Origin: Granulicella mallensis
Lineage (GTDB): Bacteria; Acidobacteriota; Terriglobia; Terriglobales; Acidobacteriaceae
Direction: 5' to 3'
Assembly (NCBI RefSeq): GCF_014203225.1
Contig: NZ_JACHIO010000022.1
Location: forward strand, 1 to 64,000
DNA length: 64,000 nucleotides
Shown here: positions 1 to 7,804 of the stretch, piece after piece
How the letters are laid out: every line of letters begins with the position of its first letter
Position numbering within the stretch: position 1 is the first letter of the stretch
Program-made: the position numbers and the translations under genes
Notes under the pieces: model-generated
What the model saw: only the letters and a program-made list of their open reading frames with translations
Databases searched by the model: none
What the model was told of the DNA's origin: nothing

Positions 1-1
1 C

Positions 2-79
2 ACCGCTCAAGCTCTACAGACCATCACACCACAAGACGCAAAAGCATGGCTCAGACTCCGGTTCGGAAACTACACCTAA
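2..79 (+). pseudogene. C-terminal tail of a possible transposase (cut by window start)
   Basis: Frame 2 reads 25 residues and then TAA, with a tail of the type LQTITPQDAKAWLRLRFGNY. The ITPxDAxxW pattern reminds me of the C-terminus of IS630-family transposases, but 25 residues are too few to be sure. No terminal inverted repeat is recognisable after the stop. It could equally be the end of an unrelated gene that begins outside the window. Confidence 0.3.
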
Positions 80-91
80 AGGTAAAATGGT

Positions 92-646
92 CTAGTCACT
101 GGATTCTAAAATCGATCTTGCCTGAATACGGTATTTTTTTGAGGCTGAGACCGTAACGGATATATCTGTGTTCGAAACCTTGCAAAAGAGTGTTTCTCCA
201 AGGCTACCCATATCATCGCGCACACAAACGAATTCAAGTTGTTTTCCGTGAATGATCTCGCTCGAATAGGTATCGGGAGATTTCATTCGATTCAAAGTGG
301 CGATACCTTCAGCTCGTAGGCGATAGACGTCGGGGGCGTCGAGAACTTTACCCGTTGATTTCATCTGAATTGAGCTTTGACCGCCTAATAGTTCATGCTC
401 TTCCGATAGCTCCAAGCCTTTGTGACGGCCGTCGGGAGTGCAGTTCCAAAGCAGTGGAACATGAAAAGTATGGCCATCGAAGGCTACCTTGTTTCCGTGA
501 AGCAAGTGCCAACCGACGGCTTGTACTGTCGATATGTTCGCCCAGATCACTGACCCAACGACACTGAGCAGGAAGATACTGACGTTGGCAATTACAAACA
601 GCCAAAGAAGTCTTCCCAGCTTTTTGAGGATATTACTCGGCTCCAT
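92..646 (-). CDS. Hypothetical membrane-anchored protein
   Basis: This 184-residue protein has one strong N-terminal hydrophobic segment (about residues 12-36, after a basic KKLGR), so it is probably a signal-anchor with the rest outside the membrane. The remainder is soluble and mixed alpha/beta, with three scattered cysteines (NCTPDG, EFVCVR, LFCKV). I do not recognise the family. Base composition is visibly less GC-rich than the housekeeping genes that follow, and it sits next to a possible transposase remnant and a repeat-filled gap, so it may be acquired. The reading frame is open throughout and starts with ATG. Confidence 0.6.
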   Translation of the reverse strand: MEPSNILKKLGRLLWLFVIANVSIFLLSVVGSVIWANISTVQAVGWHLLHGNKVAFDGHTFHVPLLWNCTPDGRHKGLELSEEHELLGGQSSIQMKSTGKVLDAPDVYRLRAEGIATLNRMKSPDTYSSEIIHGKQLEFVCVRDDMGSLGETLFCKVSNTDISVTVSASKKYRIQARSILESSD

Positions 647-770
647 TCGTTTGCCTCACGATGACTATAAACTGCATCGATATTTGCTCGTTGTGACGCA
701 GGAACCCTGGGGCGAGTGGTAAAGGTGATTTAGCGCTGTAGGCACGGTACATTGTGCCACTGCGATGGGC

Positions 771-890
771 CGCCCCTTCAGGGCTCTATCTTTTCCAGGG
801 CTGTAACCCAGGGTTGCGGCGACACGGCGAGCAAAAGCGCTCGCCAGCCGCCTCCACCCTGGGCTGGGATATGTCGCCCCTTTGGGGCTT
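771..890 (+). repeat. Family A intergenic repeat, copy 1
   Basis: A block of about 120 bp running from CGCCCCTTCAGGGCTCT to CCCTTTGGGGCTT is almost identical to positions 11387-11508. Short inner palindromes (CAGGG/CCCTG, GGCGAGC/GCTCGCC) suggest a structured or REP-like element. Together with the family B repeat downstream it fills the gap 647-1074, in which I see no gene. Confidence 0.8.
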
Positions 891-965
891 AGTTTTGTGG
901 TTGCCCTATAGCGTGTTGCGGCGATTTCGAGGTTTGCTGTTGCTTCGGGATGCCAGGCGGAGCGG

Positions 966-1045
966 GCGAAGAACGGGAGGAAGCAGGTTCGCTCGCTCCG
1001 CTCGGAATGATAACCAGAAAAGCAAGAGCAAAGGCAAAAGCAGCA
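966..1045 (+). repeat. Family B intergenic repeat, copy 1
   Basis: The element contains GGGAGGAAGCAGGTTCGCTC, then a GCTCGGAATGA motif and an ACCAGAAAAGCAA tail followed by (GCAAAG)n-like runs. The same element recurs near 5620-5750 and 14330-14465. It ends about 30 bp before the stop of the phosphatase gene on the other strand. Confidence 0.75.
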
Positions 1046-1074
1046 GTGAAGCAATGGCAGTCGTAGGAGGCTAT

Positions 1075-2088
1075 TTAGCCCAGCAGTGTCACCACGCCGT
1101 CCCGTGACTTTGAGAAGCTATGTACGATACGGCCATCTGCGTCGATATGCCGCAGGGTCAGTTTGTCGGGGGTGGCTTCTAGATGGGTGAAACCGTGGAT
1201 CTTGTGGGCGTAGGGGCCACGTTTGGCTTCAGCGATCTTGAGGTCGTACAGGTCCGCTCCGCCAGCGCCGGATGAGACGAACGATGTTGGGTGCCCTTCG
1301 AACTCGAGGTGTTGTAGATCGTGGTCGTGTCCGGCCAGGTAGAGATGCGCGCGATGTTTGCGCAGCAGGGGCTCCCAGTCCTGGATGAGCACCTTGTGGT
1401 CGCCGTGCGGACCGTTCGAGAAGATGGGATGATGCCCGATAACGACGAGGAAGGGAGCCTTGCCTGGCTTCTCCAGCTCGGCCGTAAACCAAGCGAGTTG
1501 CTCGGCCTGCTGCTCGTGGGTGAGCGTGAAGACAGCGCCGTGGAGAAAGTGTCCCATGGGCATGTTGCTGTCGAGCGCTATGACCTTAATCAAAGGATTG
1601 CCGGCGTGGGGCAGGTCGAAGGTGTACCAGAGTGACGGCTGTGTCCAGCGGGTGTTGCCCTTGCGGGCGTAGGCGAGCTCCGCGTCTACCTTGCTGAGCG
1701 GCATCTTCTGGTAGTCGTGGTTGCCCATGACGGAGTAGGCCGGGCAGTCGAACGCGCTTTTGGGATACATGTCCTCGAACTGGGTCTTCCAACGAGGGTC
1801 GTCGGCTCCGCCCGGCAGTGGGCCGTACCAGCTATCGCCCAGCATGAAGAGGGCTTCGGTCTGCAGGGAGTGTGTCTGCGCGTACTTGACCATGGCGGCG
1901 GCCACGCTGGCCTGGTCGCTGTAGTCGCCTTCCCAGCCCCAGTCGCCGACCATCAGGATGTGTTTGGCACTGTTGTCGGGGGCGAGGGCGAAGGCGGTGT
2001 GAGTGCCGAGACCTGCGGCGAGGGCGCTGAAGGCGAAGCTCTGCCGGAGGAATTCGCGGCGGTTGAGGGCGTTCTTGGGGGTGTTCAA
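1075..2088 (-). CDS. Tartrate-resistant acid phosphatase-like metallophosphoesterase, Tat-exported
   Basis: A phosphohydrolase of the calcineurin superfamily, predicted periplasmic. The order of metal-binding motifs matches purple/tartrate-resistant acid phosphatases: GDWG near residue 48, GDSWY, GNHD, GHHP and GHDHD. The Tyr that ligands iron is present, but the family GDNFY motif reads GDSWY, so the usual Asn is Ser. The N-terminus has NRREFLRQ followed by an Ala-rich hydrophobic stretch, a twin-arginine signal. The frame stays open to 2310, but that part is translated from an intergenic repeat. I chose TTG at 2088 because GGAG lies 8 nt upstream and this places the RR motif at residues 10-11, giving 337 residues. 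It lies downstream of recR on the same strand but is separated by a repeat, so it is probably transcribed on its own. Confidence 0.85.
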   Translation of the reverse strand: MNTPKNALNRREFLRQSFAFSALAAGLGTHTAFALAPDNSAKHILMVGDWGWEGDYSDQASVAAAMVKYAQTHSLQTEALFMLGDSWYGPLPGGADDPRWKTQFEDMYPKSAFDCPAYSVMGNHDYQKMPLSKVDAELAYARKGNTRWTQPSLWYTFDLPHAGNPLIKVIALDSNMPMGHFLHGAVFTLTHEQQAEQLAWFTAELEKPGKAPFLVVIGHHPIFSNGPHGDHKVLIQDWEPLLRKHRAHLYLAGHDHDLQHLEFEGHPTSFVSSGAGGADLYDLKIAEAKRGPYAHKIHGFTHLEATPDKLTLRHIDADGRIVHSFSKSRDGVVTLLG

Positions 2089-2247
2089 GGGGAAGGCTCC
2101 TGATGCCAAGATTACGAGTTTTGGTGTGCAAAAGACGCTGGTTGTGTGAGATCCGTAATGATTTTGCAGAGGTTTAATAGAGCCTTCATCACGGAGAGCG
2201 GTTGCGCGATGGGCTGTTGTGGGACGAGGCGAAGCTTTGGTGGTCCC

Positions 2248-2292
2248 AATGCGGGGGTCCTTCGCGTACCGTTCAGGATGACGACGAAAAAC
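2248..2292. repeat. Family C intergenic repeat, single arm
   Basis: The block AATGCGGGGGTCCTTCGCGT, continuing as ACCGTTCAGGATGACGACGA, is one arm of a repeat that elsewhere in the window occurs as inverted pairs. No clear left arm is present here. Its presence creates the spurious N-terminal extension of the phosphatase frame (RHPERYAKDPRIG in translation). Confidence 0.8.
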
Positions 2293-2333
2293 AGGCAACG
2301 GCAAGGACAAAGGCTAAGGCCTTTGGGTTGTGC

Positions 2334-2936
2334 CTATAGGTCGCGTCGGCCTTCGAGGGCGCGGGTCATCGTGACTTCGTCGGCGTACTCGATGTCGCTG
2401 CCGGCGGGGACGCCGGTGGCGATGCGGCTGATATGCAGCGTGGGGTGGGTCTTGCGGATGTCGTCGAGCATGTAGCGGGCTGTGGCTTCGCCTTCGACCG
2501 TGGGGCTGGTGGCGAGGATCAGCTCTTCGGCTTCGGCCAGGCGCGGCCAGAGGTTGCGCAGGCGAAGCTGCTCGGGGCCGACGCCGTTTACCGGCGAGAG
2601 CGTGCCGTGGAGCACGTGGTAGACGCCGGTGTAGGTGCGGGTCTTTTCGATGGCGTTGATGTTGGTGGGCTCTTCGACCACGCAGATCAGGTGCGTGTTG
2701 CGCGCCGGGCTGGTGCAGTAGGCGCAGGGGTCGACGTCGGTGATGTTGTTGCAGATGGAGCAGAGGTGCAGATGCTGCTTGAGGGCGCGGATGGAGTCGG
2801 CGAGCGTAGTGGCGTCGGAGTCGGACGAACGCAGGATGTGGAAGGCGTAGCGCTGCGCGGTCTTGGTGCCGACCCCGGGCAGCTTGCGGAGTTCGTCGAT
2901 GAGCCGGGCCATGGGCTCGGCGAAACGGGTAGCCAT
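2334..2936 (-). CDS. recR: Recombination mediator RecR
   Basis: RecR works with RecO/RecF to load RecA onto SSB-coated single-stranded DNA at gaps. The protein has the usual 200 residues: an N-terminal helix-hairpin-helix (LPGVGTKTAQRYAFHIL, about 19-35), a four-cysteine zinc finger (Cys59, Cys62, Cys71, Cys74) and a Toprim domain (ICVVEEP...TGVYHVLHG) from about residue 84, followed by the GEATARYM segment. It is the last gene of the dnaX-ybaB-recR group, a gene order shared by many bacteria, 44 bp after ybaB. All key residues are present. Confidence 0.97.
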   Translation of the reverse strand: MATRFAEPMARLIDELRKLPGVGTKTAQRYAFHILRSSDSDATTLADSIRALKQHLHLCSICNNITDVDPCAYCTSPARNTHLICVVEEPTNINAIEKTRTYTGVYHVLHGTLSPVNGVGPEQLRLRNLWPRLAEAEELILATSPTVEGEATARYMLDDIRKTHPTLHISRIATGVPAGSDIEYADEVTMTRALEGRRDL

Positions 2937-2980
2937 AAGAACAGAGTGTAGAGGATAGAGGGTAGAGCGTAGAGAAGACG

Positions 2981-3292
2981 TTAGAAGCCGGGGAGACCTA
3001 AGCCGCCTAGCATGCCGGCGGCGTTGGATTCGGCTGCGGTGTCGGCCTTGCGGGAGGCCTCGTTGACGGCGGCCAGGATGAGGTCTTCGAGCATGGTGAT
3101 GTCGCCTTCGGCGGCGCTGGCGGCGGAGGGAGCGATGGTGAGTTTCAGGAGCTCTTTCTTGCCGTTCATGCGGACGGTGACGGCGCCGCCGCCGGAGGTG
3201 GCTTCGACGATGGTGTCGGCGAGACGTTCGTCCATCTGCGACTTCATCGTCTGTGCCTGGGAGAGCATCTGCTGTATCTGGCCGAGATCCAT
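2981..3292 (-). CDS. YbaB/EbfC family nucleoid-associated protein
   Basis: A small DNA-binding, nucleoid-associated protein of 103 residues, normal for YbaB/EbfC. It has the N-terminal MSQAQTMKSQMDERLADTIV helix and the central GGGAVTVRMNGKKELLKLTI strand region of the family. The C-terminus is Gly/Leu-rich (GGLGLPGF), as often seen. It lies 21 bp after dnaX and 44 bp before recR on the same strand, so co-transcription is very likely. Confidence 0.95.
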   Translation of the reverse strand: MDLGQIQQMLSQAQTMKSQMDERLADTIVEATSGGGAVTVRMNGKKELLKLTIAPSAASAAEGDITMLEDLILAAVNEASRKADTAAESNAAGMLGGLGLPGF

Positions 3293-3313
3293 GCGTGTGT
3301 GCCTTTCGAGTGA

Positions 3314-5476
3314 CTAATCTTTGCCGCGAAGATCGATGATCCTGCTGATCTCGGCGGAGAAGAGCTGCTGTGCCTGCTGCACGATAGGATGCTTCGCGGC
3401 GAGATCGGCGGCGCTGCCCTCGGCTGCCGGACGGGCCTTCTTCACGGGGCCGCTGGAGGGCGTTCCGGGAACGAACTTGAGCTTTAGGGTGCCGGCGTTC
3501 TGCGCGCGCATCACGGTCTTCATGATGCGGTCGGACTCCGTGTTGAGCATGATGGGCAGCATCGTTGCGGAGAGCGTTGTGTGGAGCTCGAGGGTCTCGC
3601 CGTTCAGCGAGAGGTGCGAGTCCTCTACCTGCTCTGAGGCCGACTGCTGGCCCTTGGTTCCGGCCAGCGCGGTGACGAAGGCCTGCTGGAGGGCTGCGAG
3701 GTCAAGGCCTCCTGGAGCAGGTGTGGAGGCCGCGACGGGTTCAGGGGCAGGAGCGGGGGGCGCTACGGGAGCAGGTGTGGCTATGGCGACAGGGGGCGGC
3801 GCTACCGGGGCAGGGGGCGCTGCGACTGCAATCGGAGCTACAGGAGCAGCGGGAGTCGCTTCGGGCGAGGGCACGAGGTGCGGACGCGGGTTCGGTGCTG
3901 GGGCGAAGGTCTCGGGCGGAGACGAGGGGGCGGGGCGATCGGCCAGAGCGAGGGAACCTGCGGTTGAGGTGCTGACCGTAGTGGCGGGCATCGGTGCCGA
4001 GGGGGTTGGAACCTTCCGTGTGCGTTCGGTCTCGAAGGGAGAAGAGGTGACCGTGGGAGCGGCTGCGGCTGTTGTTGGGGCCGGGGCAGAGCTCGCCTTC
4101 GGGGCGAAGGCGTCCATCGTCGCAGAGGGGATGGACGGGGAACTGGGGGCCACGGGAGAGGGGGCTGCCGCACTCGCCGGCGTGCTCATTCTGGAAGGGG
4201 ATGAGGCAGGCGCCGAAGGGGTGGAGGGCGTCGCGGGCCTTGGGGCAGACGGAGTGCTCGAACCGGTGGGGCCTGAGTTTTTGGCCGGGGCGCCGAGCTG
4301 GCTGAGCAGGTCTTCGATCGGGATGAGGCGCTGGACGTGGACGAGCTTTAACAGCCCGAGTTCGAGGTGGAAACGCTGTTCCTGGCGATAGCCAAGCTCG
4401 TCGAAGGTGCGGAGCATGATCGCGAGGAAGCGGGAGAGCTCTTCTTCGGTGAAGAGGGCGGCGGTACGAGCGGCGCGGTGGCGCTCTTCGGGCGAGATCT
4501 GCAGCAGGTCGGCGGCGACGCCGGTGGCGTCGGCTCCGGGGGCCAGGTTGGTGATTTTGGCGACGATGCAGTTGCGGATGTAGCGCACGAACTGGCGCGC
4601 GAGCTGCGGTGCGCCGTTGCCGGCGTCAAGCAGGCGATTGACGATGGCGAGCACGTCTGCGCTGGAGTTGGCGTGGACGGCCTGCAGGACGTCCTCATAG
4701 AAGACGTTCGAGACCGAGCCCATGAGCTCGCGCACCTGGCCGAGCTCAAGCGCGGGACGGCCGTCGACCAGCGGCGCGCTGGCGATGGCCTGGTCCATGA
4801 TGGAGAGCGCGTCGCGCATGGAGCCGTCGCCGGCTTCGGCGAGCAGAGAGAGCGTGGCCTCGTCGACGACGATGTTCTCGTGTTTAGAGATGGCCGTGAG
4901 CTGGCCGACGATGTCGTCGAGCTTGACGGCGTGAAAGCTGAAGTGCTGGCAGCGCGAGCGGATGGTCTGCGGGATGTCCTCGGGCTGGGTGGTCGCCATC
5001 ATGAAGACGATGTGGTCGGGTGGTTCTTCGAGCGTCTTCAGGAGGGCGTTGAAGGCGGCATCGGTGATCTGGTGCGCCTCGTCGAGGATGTAGATCTTGT
5101 ACTTGTCGCGGGAGGGGCGATAGCGGGCGGCGTCGCGCAGCTCGCGGATCTCGTCGATGCCGCGGTTGGTTGCGGCGTCGATCTCGATGACGTCAACGGC
5201 GTTGCCCAGGCGGATCTCGAGGCAGCTCTCACAGGTCTCGCAGGGCTCGGGCGTGGGGCGCTCGGGAGAACCGATGGGCGTGCGGCAGTTGAGCGCGGAG
5301 GCCAGGATGCGCGCGATGGTCGTCTTGCCGATGCCGCGGTGGCCGGAGAAGATGTAGCCGTGGGCGATGCGGCTCTGCGCGAGCGCGTTGAGCAGCGTGC
5401 GGGTGACGTGGTCCTGCCCAACGACATCGCTGAAGCGTTGGGGGCGGTATTTGCGGGCTAGAACTTGATAGGCCAT
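3314..5476 (-). CDS. dnaX: DNA polymerase III subunit gamma/tau
   Basis: The clamp-loader ATPase and organiser of the replicative holoenzyme. The AAA+ domain shows Walker A GHRGIGKTT (45-53), the zinc-binding cysteines 64, 79, 82 and 85, Walker B YILDEAHQ (about 129-136) and sensor 1 MATTQPE. A very long low-complexity linker rich in Pro, Ala, Ser and Thr spans about residues 395-610, followed by a C-terminal segment ending ISRIIDLRGKD that should bind the polymerase core. Total length is 720 residues. The Pro/Ala codon bias of the linker opens long antisense frames that are not genes. I see no obvious A-rich slippery site for making a separate gamma product. Confidence 0.97.
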   Translation of the reverse strand: MAYQVLARKYRPQRFSDVVGQDHVTRTLLNALAQSRIAHGYIFSGHRGIGKTTIARILASALNCRTPIGSPERPTPEPCETCESCLEIRLGNAVDVIEIDAATNRGIDEIRELRDAARYRPSRDKYKIYILDEAHQITDAAFNALLKTLEEPPDHIVFMMATTQPEDIPQTIRSRCQHFSFHAVKLDDIVGQLTAISKHENIVVDEATLSLLAEAGDGSMRDALSIMDQAIASAPLVDGRPALELGQVRELMGSVSNVFYEDVLQAVHANSSADVLAIVNRLLDAGNGAPQLARQFVRYIRNCIVAKITNLAPGADATGVAADLLQISPEERHRAARTAALFTEEELSRFLAIMLRTFDELGYRQEQRFHLELGLLKLVHVQRLIPIEDLLSQLGAPAKNSGPTGSSTPSAPRPATPSTPSAPASSPSRMSTPASAAAPSPVAPSSPSIPSATMDAFAPKASSAPAPTTAAAAPTVTSSPFETERTRKVPTPSAPMPATTVSTSTAGSLALADRPAPSSPPETFAPAPNPRPHLVPSPEATPAAPVAPIAVAAPPAPVAPPPVAIATPAPVAPPAPAPEPVAASTPAPGGLDLAALQQAFVTALAGTKGQQSASEQVEDSHLSLNGETLELHTTLSATMLPIMLNTESDRIMKTVMRAQNAGTLKLKFVPGTPSSGPVKKARPAAEGSAADLAAKHPIVQQAQQLFSAEISRIIDLRGKD

Positions 5477-5529
5477 CGGGCGAGTTTGATTGTATCGTCC
5501 GGGGGTGTGGGTTTCGAGGGCAGAGCGGG

Positions 5530-5750
5530 AGTTGTTGCTTTTCTGGTTGTCATTCCCGGAGGGAACCTGCTGTTTGCTGGTAGCGCCACGGTACCGTCGG
5601 GTTTTGGCCTATGTGGATTGGGGCGCGAGCAAAAAACGGGAGGAAGCAGGTTCGCTCGCTGCGCTCGGAATGACAACCAGAAAAGCAACAGCAGATTCCC
5701 TACGGGAATGACAAGCCAGAAAGGCAAGAGCAAGAACAACGACAAGAACG
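5530..5750. repeat. Family B repeats, inverted pair plus extra arm
   Basis: Left arm near 5534-5575 (GTTGCTTTTCTGGTTGTCAT) is the reverse complement of the right arm near 5640-5690 (ATGACAACCAGAAAAGCAAC). A second, shorter unit (GATTCCCTACGGGAATGACA) follows at about 5694-5715. The element fills the space between dnaX and the SET-domain gene; no gene is seen in it. Confidence 0.75.
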
Positions 5751-5760
5751 AGGCTGAGAC

Positions 5761-6255
5761 CTATGCCGTTGCTGCCACTTTCTTAGCCTTCTTCCGTGCA
5801 GCCAGCTTGGCGCGGCGCTGGAGTTCGTCGTCGGAGTACATGGTGCCGCGGCAGCCTGGGGTGCCGCAGTAGCAATCGGCGGTGTCGGTCTCGTCGGAGT
5901 CGTAGAGGTTGTACTCGTAGACCAGCTCTTCGCCGGGGGCGATGTCGCGGATGGCGCGGATGAAGACGCGGCCGCCGGTCTCCTCGGTGTCGCAGTTGGG
6001 GGCGCAGGAGTGGTTGAGGAACATCGCCGTCCCAAAGCCGTCGATGACGGTTCCGTCTTCGCCGAAGCCGAAGAGATAGGTGACGATACGGTCGGCGTAG
6101 CGCTCGTCGGCGAGTTCTTTGGAGAGGCGGGGGCCGTCGTACTCGATGACGCGGCGGCCGTTGGGGATCGCATCGAGCGTGTAACAGCCTGCGGCGTGGA
6201 TGGAGGAGGAGCGGATCAGGAGGCGAGGGGAGGTGGTGGTTTTCGTGCGCGGCAT
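5761..6255 (-). CDS. SET-domain protein (putative protein lysine methyltransferase)
   Basis: SET domains transfer methyl from S-adenosylmethionine to protein lysines. This short form (164 residues) has the two diagnostic motifs: NHSCAPNC at 81-88 and GEELVYEYN at 108-116. A CYCGTPGCRG post-SET zinc cluster follows (Cys128, Cys130, Cys135). The C-terminal 20 residues are Lys/Ala/Arg-rich (AKLAARKKAKKVAATA). I chose ATG at 6255, which gives MPRTKTTTSPRLLIR; the frame extends upstream to 6507 but that part overlaps the start region of the divergent TPR gene and does not look like protein. The substrate is unknown. A histone-H1-like Lys-rich protein is encoded at 52.1-52.4 kb. Confidence 0.88.
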   Translation of the reverse strand: MPRTKTTTSPRLLIRSSSIHAAGCYTLDAIPNGRRVIEYDGPRLSKELADERYADRIVTYLFGFGEDGTVIDGFGTAMFLNHSCAPNCDTEETGGRVFIRAIRDIAPGEELVYEYNLYDSDETDTADCYCGTPGCRGTMYSDDELQRRAKLAARKKAKKVAATA

Positions 6256-6316
6256 TGGCCGGAGTATAGCAAGCCTTGGGGTGATGAAAGCATTTTTGCG
6301 AGGAGGGGAGGTTATC

Positions 6317-7099
6317 GTGAGGCCGAGAATGTCGTCTAATAGGGTTATGAGCGGAAAGAGGACAACAGTTCGGTTGGGACTGGCGATCGGAGCGCTGACC
6401 GTCGGTTCGATGGTTTGGGCGCAGAATCCGCAGCCCGCGCAGCCTCCGCAGACCAACTGCACCACGAAAGATGCGCAGGGGAATCCGGTCACCGATCCGA
6501 AGTGCACGACACCAACGACACCGGCACCGGCAACGCCTCCTCCCAGCGCAGCCCAGCAGTTTCCCTATCCGGGAGAGACGACGCCTAGTTCGGATAATCC
6601 CAATACCCCGCTGCCGAACCCTGGAGGCCTGAAGGATGCGGGCAGCTCCGGCAGTTCGAATAAGCCGAATGATTCCAGCAGCTCCAGTAGCTCTAGCTCG
6701 AGCAGCTCCAGCAGTTCGAGCGATTTGAATGGGCTTGGGCCGGATCCGGATGATAAGTCTCCGCTGGCCGATGATCCTCCGCCAGAGCCGAAGAGGCCCC
6801 GCAGAAAGCTGCCGAATGTCCCGAAGCAGACGCCTACGGAGCGTGTGGACGAAGACCTGAAGGTGGCGCAGTTCTACGCGGATGACGGTAACTATCGCGG
6901 GGCGTATCTGCGGTCGAAGGATGCGGTGTCGCTTGCAGATGACGATCCGAACACACACTTCTCGCTGGCCGAATTCGCGCGGAAGCTGGGCAAGCTCGAC
7001 GAGGCTGTCAAGGAGTACAAGCGTTGCCTTGAGCTGGACCCGATCCCGAAGCAGAAGAAGGCGTCGCAAGAGGCTTTGAAAGAGATGTCGGGGTCGTAA
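6317..7099 (+). CDS. Secreted Ser-rich TPR protein
   Basis: The N-terminus carries a signal peptide (RTTVRLGLAIGALTVGSMVWA, cleaved before QNPQ). A Pro/Thr/Asn/Ser-rich stretch with an uninterrupted run of 16 serines follows, and the C-terminal half has tetratricopeptide-like helices (about 170-250: RVDEDLKVAQFYADDGNYRG and LAEFARKLGKLDEAVKEYKR). It probably acts as a periplasmic scaffold; no enzyme motif is visible. I chose GTG at 6317 because GGGAGG lies 5 nt upstream; ATG at 6329 or 6347 would only shorten the N-region. It is divergent from the SET-domain gene, with only about 60 bp between the starts. Confidence 0.8.
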   Translation: MRPRMSSNRVMSGKRTTVRLGLAIGALTVGSMVWAQNPQPAQPPQTNCTTKDAQGNPVTDPKCTTPTTPAPATPPPSAAQQFPYPGETTPSSDNPNTPLPNPGGLKDAGSSGSSNKPNDSSSSSSSSSSSSSSSSDLNGLGPDPDDKSPLADDPPPEPKRPRRKLPNVPKQTPTERVDEDLKVAQFYADDGNYRGAYLRSKDAVSLADDDPNTHFSLAEFARKLGKLDEAVKEYKRCLELDPIPKQKKASQEALKEMSGS

Positions 7100-7177
7100 G
7101 GCGTTTTGGCTGCTGAGCTTCTTGTTTTGTCGCGATGTTGAAGTGAAGCGGCTAGGCCCCGCATTCTTGCCACTACG

Positions 7178-7276
7178 AAGACCCCCGCATTTGCGGTGGC
7201 ACCCGACTGCAGGGGCCCCCTCTAATGCGGGGGTCCTTCGCGTACCGCTCAGGATGACGGCGAAAAACAAACAACG
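7178..7276. repeat. Family C repeat, inverted pair with decayed left arm
   Basis: The right arm (7224-7276) is full, AATGCGGGGGTCCTTCGCGT and onward to AAACAAACAACG. The left arm keeps only GAAGACCCCCGCATT (7178-7192). It lies between the convergent TPR and ccmH genes. Confidence 0.75.
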
Positions 7277-7327
7277 GCAAGAGCGGCGACCGCCATCCGC
7301 TTCTTTGCCGTCGTAGACTCTAATTCG

Positions 7328-7804
7328 CTAACTATCGAAGTCCGTGTCCTGCCGGATACGGTCGCGCATGGTGTCGGTCGTGGTGTTGGGTATGGCTGTA
7401 GGGATGGCTGGTTGCAGTTGAGCGTGGCGACGATGCCACATCCGAATCAGCAGGGCAACGCCCAGTGTCGCCAGCACGAAGATGACGCAGGGGACGATCC
7501 AGGCTACGTCGTCGAAGCCTCCGCGAATGGGTTCGGCGAGGACGATCGGGCCGTACTTGCCGATGAACCAGTTGAGAACTCCAGTCTCCGGGAGGCCGGT
7601 GGCGACCTGGGCGTGGAGCTCGTCGATCATCGGGCCGGAGACGGGGCAGCCGACGTGGTTGCACTCCAGCAGAATCTGACCGCAGCCGCACTGGCATACG
7701 AGCTTGTGGCCGATCTTGTCGAAGCTGGAGTTGGGGGTGCCTGCGCCGAGCATCGTTACGGCGAGCAGGCAGACAAACACAACCTGGAGGAGCCGCTTAG
7801 ACAC
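7328..7804 (-). CDS. ccmH: CcmH-like cytochrome c maturation thioredoxin-like protein
   Basis: CcmH reduces or holds the CXXCH cysteines of apocytochrome c before heme ligation, on the outer side of the inner membrane. The 158-residue protein has an N-terminal hydrophobic signal, the motif region LVCQCGCGQILLECNH (Cys37, Cys39, Cys41, Cys48, Cys53), the HAQVATGLPETGVLNWFIGK helix region typical of the family, and a transmembrane segment near 101-122. The canonical LRCxxCQ is replaced by a Cys-rich CQCGCGQ. GTG at 7804 was chosen because AAGGAGG lies 5 nt upstream. It overlaps the 3' end of ccmF by 8 nt, so the two are translationally coupled. Confidence 0.85.
   Translation of the reverse strand: MSKRLLQVVFVCLLAVTMLGAGTPNSSFDKIGHKLVCQCGCGQILLECNHVGCPVSGPMIDELHAQVATGLPETGVLNWFIGKYGPIVLAEPIRGGFDDVAWIVPCVIFVLATLGVALLIRMWHRRHAQLQPAIPTAIPNTTTDTMRDRIRQDTDFDS

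Noticed and set aside
754-1107. Open frame on the plus strand over repeats A and B
   Set aside because: It translates intergenic repeats that also occur elsewhere; there is no ribosome-binding site or protein-like pattern.
3321-5461. Long plus-strand frames antisense to dnaX (up to 364 codons)
   Set aside because: Shadow frames made by GC-rich third positions and the Pro/Ala linker; the composition is Gly/Ala/Val/Arg-rich without domains.
5783-7270. 495-codon minus-strand frame across the SET and TPR genes
   Set aside because: Arg-rich shadow frame overlapping two well-supported genes and a family C repeat.
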